Part shown: positions 60,712 through 62,094 of the stretch, piece after piece | How the letters are laid out: every line of letters begins with the position of its first letter | Numbering within the stretch: the first letter of the stretch is position 1 | Assembly: GCA_964544765.1 (NCBI GenBank) | Contig: CAZJDM010000003.1 | Span: 1-62,094 of the forward strand | DNA: 62,094 bases | Direction: 5' to 3' | Origin: CAZJDM01 sp964544765 | GTDB taxonomy: Bacteria > Bdellovibrionota_B > Oligoflexia > CAYFLR01 | The notes under the pieces: model-generated | Databases searched by the model: none | Told to the model about the DNA's origin: nothing | What the model saw: only the letters and a program-made list of their open reading frames with translations | Program-made: the position numbers and the translations under genes

Positions 60712-60914
60712 CTGAATCCCTCTAGTAAATAGTTGAATAGAACATGACTCTAATAAAAATATCAATATGTATGCGTAAGTATATACTAACCAATCGCACA
60801 ATATTTATTATAATTTTAAAAACATTTCAAGCATTATTATATATTGAATTACACTTTATAATTGTATTTATTGTTTCAATTTCTTGAATATTTCTTTTTT
60901 TTATACTACCATGG

Positions 60915-60932
60915 CCCAGCTTTTGGGCTGGG
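60915..60932 (+). repeat. GC-rich hairpin in the ffh leader
   Basis: CCCAGC (60915-60920) pairs with GCTGGG (60927-60932) around TTTTGG, a stable stem in an AT-rich region. It ends ~10 bases before the AAGGAG of ffh. It could be a terminator for upstream readthrough or a leader structure affecting ffh. Confidence 0.4.
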
Positions 60933-60954
60933 TTGATTTTGTAAGGAGTTTTTC

Positions 60955-62094
60955 ATGTTAGAAATCCTATCCGATGGTTTTCGTAATGCTAGACTAAAAT
61001 TTCAAGGTAAGACGGTTCTGTCTGAAGATAATGTTAACGAGGCCGCAATAGAAATTAGAAAAAGCTTATTAGAAGCCGATGTTGAATTTGGAGTAGCAAA
61101 ATCTTTTGTTTCCAAAGTCAAAGAAAAGGCCATTGGAGAAATTGTAAGAACCAAGGTTAATCGCAAAGGGAAATTGTACAAAGCATCCCCCGCGGAACAT
61201 TTTATCAAGATCTGTCAGGACGAATTAGAATCCTTGATGGGACCGGTAGATGTCTCCATTAACTATAAAACTGGAGATAATGCCATATCAACGATTATGA
61301 TGGTGGGACTACAAGGAGCAGGAAAAACCACTGTCTCAGTTAAATTAGCCAAAAAATTAGCAGAATTAGAAAAGAAAAGAAAACCCCTATTAGTTGCCGC
61401 GGATGTTTACCGACCTGCTGCTATACAGCAATTGGAAGTTTTAGGGGAGAGGGTAAATATTCCAGTATATACTGAAAAAAACGATGATCCTGTTCAGATA
61501 TGTAAGAACGCAATTGATTATGCCAAAACCAAAAGTCTGGATACGGTTATTTTTGATACCGCTGGACGATTAGCCATTGATGAGGCAATGATAGATGAAT
61601 TATTGCGTATCAAGGACCAAACTTCACCCGATAATATCTATTTAGTCTGTGATGCAATGATTGGCCAGGATGCTGTGACTACAGCTAAAGCATTTGATAA
61701 CCATTTGTCCATGTCGGGATTCATCTTAACTAAATTAGATGGTGATGCCCGAGGTGGAGCAGCTCTATCCATCAAAGAAGTTACAGGCAAATCAATCAAA
61801 TTTTTAGGAATGGGTGAAAATCTAGATGCTTTAGAGGAATTTAGACCAGAAGGATTAGCCTCCAGAATTCTAGGTAAGGGCGATATCGTTGGTCTAATGA
61901 ATGATTTTGAGAAAGTGGTAGAAAAGGAACAAGCCGAAGAAGATGCCGCTCGTATGTTGAAAGGGCAATTTACCTTTCAAGATTTTTATGAACAAATATC
62001 AGTTATTAAGAAATTGGGGCCATTATCGGGAGTAATAGCCAAGATGCCTTTTGGTGATATGATACCAAGCGGTACCAAGGTTGATGATAATGAA
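60955..62094 (+). CDS. ffh: Signal recognition particle GTPase Ffh (3' end outside window)
   Basis: The visible 380 codons hold the N domain (about 1-90), the GTPase domain with the P-loop GLQGAGKTT, ADVYRPAAIQQL, FDTAGRL and TKLDGDARGG, and the start of the Met-rich M domain (FTFQDFYEQISVIKKLGP). With 4.5S RNA, Ffh delivers ribosomes making membrane and exported proteins to FtsY. AAGGAG lies 6 bases before the ATG. The frame runs open through the last base of the window, so the gene is cut by the window edge and not truncated biologically. Confidence 0.97.
   Translation, partial: MLEILSDGFRNARLKFQGKTVLSEDNVNEAAIEIRKSLLEADVEFGVAKSFVSKVKEKAIGEIVRTKVNRKGKLYKASPAEHFIKICQDELESLMGPVDVSINYKTGDNAISTIMMVGLQGAGKTTVSVKLAKKLAELEKKRKPLLVAADVYRPAAIQQLEVLGERVNIPVYTEKNDDPVQICKNAIDYAKTKSLDTVIFDTAGRLAIDEAMIDELLRIKDQTSPDNIYLVCDAMIGQDAVTTAKAFDNHLSMSGFILTKLDGDARGGAALSIKEVTGKSIKFLGMGENLDALEEFRPEGLASRILGKGDIVGLMNDFEKVVEKEQAEEDAARMLKGQFTFQDFYEQISVIKKLGPLSGVIAKMPFGDMIPSGTKVDDNE

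Noticed and set aside
1..62094. CRISPR arrays, tRNA, rRNA and insertion sequences
   Set aside because: No regularly spaced repeats, no tRNA-like T-arm/anticodon patterns and no transposase were seen. A tRNA or small-RNA scan would be needed to exclude them fully.

Overview
The window is AT-rich DNA from a diderm (Gram-negative) bacterium. The evidence is an LptF/LptG lipopolysaccharide exporter pair, several outer-membrane beta-barrels, a lytic transglycosylase, a SPOR protein and at least ten lipoprotein signal sequences. GTG and TTG starts are common, and many genes carry clear Shine-Dalgarno (SD) sites. The GGC-plus-membrane-segment-plus-basic sorting signals, the DUF4175-like protein and the large number of lipoproteins suggest a lineage of the former Deltaproteobacteria (Myxococcota or Bdellovibrionota-like). 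This is inference; no rRNA or tRNA gene was seen, and the taxon cannot be named from this window. An indolepyruvate oxidoreductase and molybdopterin genes suggest that anaerobic or facultative amino-acid metabolism is possible.

Layout. 0-8.5 kb: a minus-strand run from a SPOR protein through manC, an alpha/beta hydrolase, a DUF4175-like membrane protein and a small basic membrane protein to a peptidase/propeller/barrel outer-membrane protein. 8.8-12.3 kb: an accessory patch with two prepilin-like genes (the second ends on an A_AAA_AAC slippery site), a HigBA toxin-antitoxin pair lying between a truncated and an intact copy of a CAP-domain lipoprotein gene, and an overlapping HEPN/nucleotidyltransferase pair. 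12.5-17.2 kb: a solitary ExbB/TolQ-type channel gene and the ssb - barrel - lptF - lptG run. 17.4-21.8 kb: two consecutive long genes, each encoding a secreted domain that ends in a MYXO-CTERM-like sorting signal and continues in frame into a second export signal and a second envelope domain. The second gene has a good sigma-54 promoter candidate. 21.9-28.6 kb: mutL, miaA, trmH and barrel or exported proteins. 28.6-38.3 kb: minus-strand envelope genes (lipoproteins, slt, yqgE, an FG-GAP/metallopeptidase lipoprotein). 38.4-46.9 kb: metabolism, with a MOSC-MogA fusion, moaC, an aminotransferase overlapping a fused indolepyruvate:ferredoxin oxidoreductase, and rocD.

46.9-58.6 kb is the main candidate for an undescribed system. 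A minus-strand pair (a legumain-like clan CD cysteine peptidase lipoprotein and a secreted protein) is divergent from five consecutive plus-strand lipoprotein genes. Three of the five are paralogues with a conserved Cys pattern, coiled coils and a glycine-rich hydrophobic segment. A fourth carries two copies of a domain that also appears once in the divergent secreted protein. This shared domain ties the two operons together. The window ends with a crotonase-fold protein that carries a signal peptide, a formylglycine-generating-enzyme-like lipoprotein and the start of ffh.

All domain calls were made by reading the translations. No database search was run.
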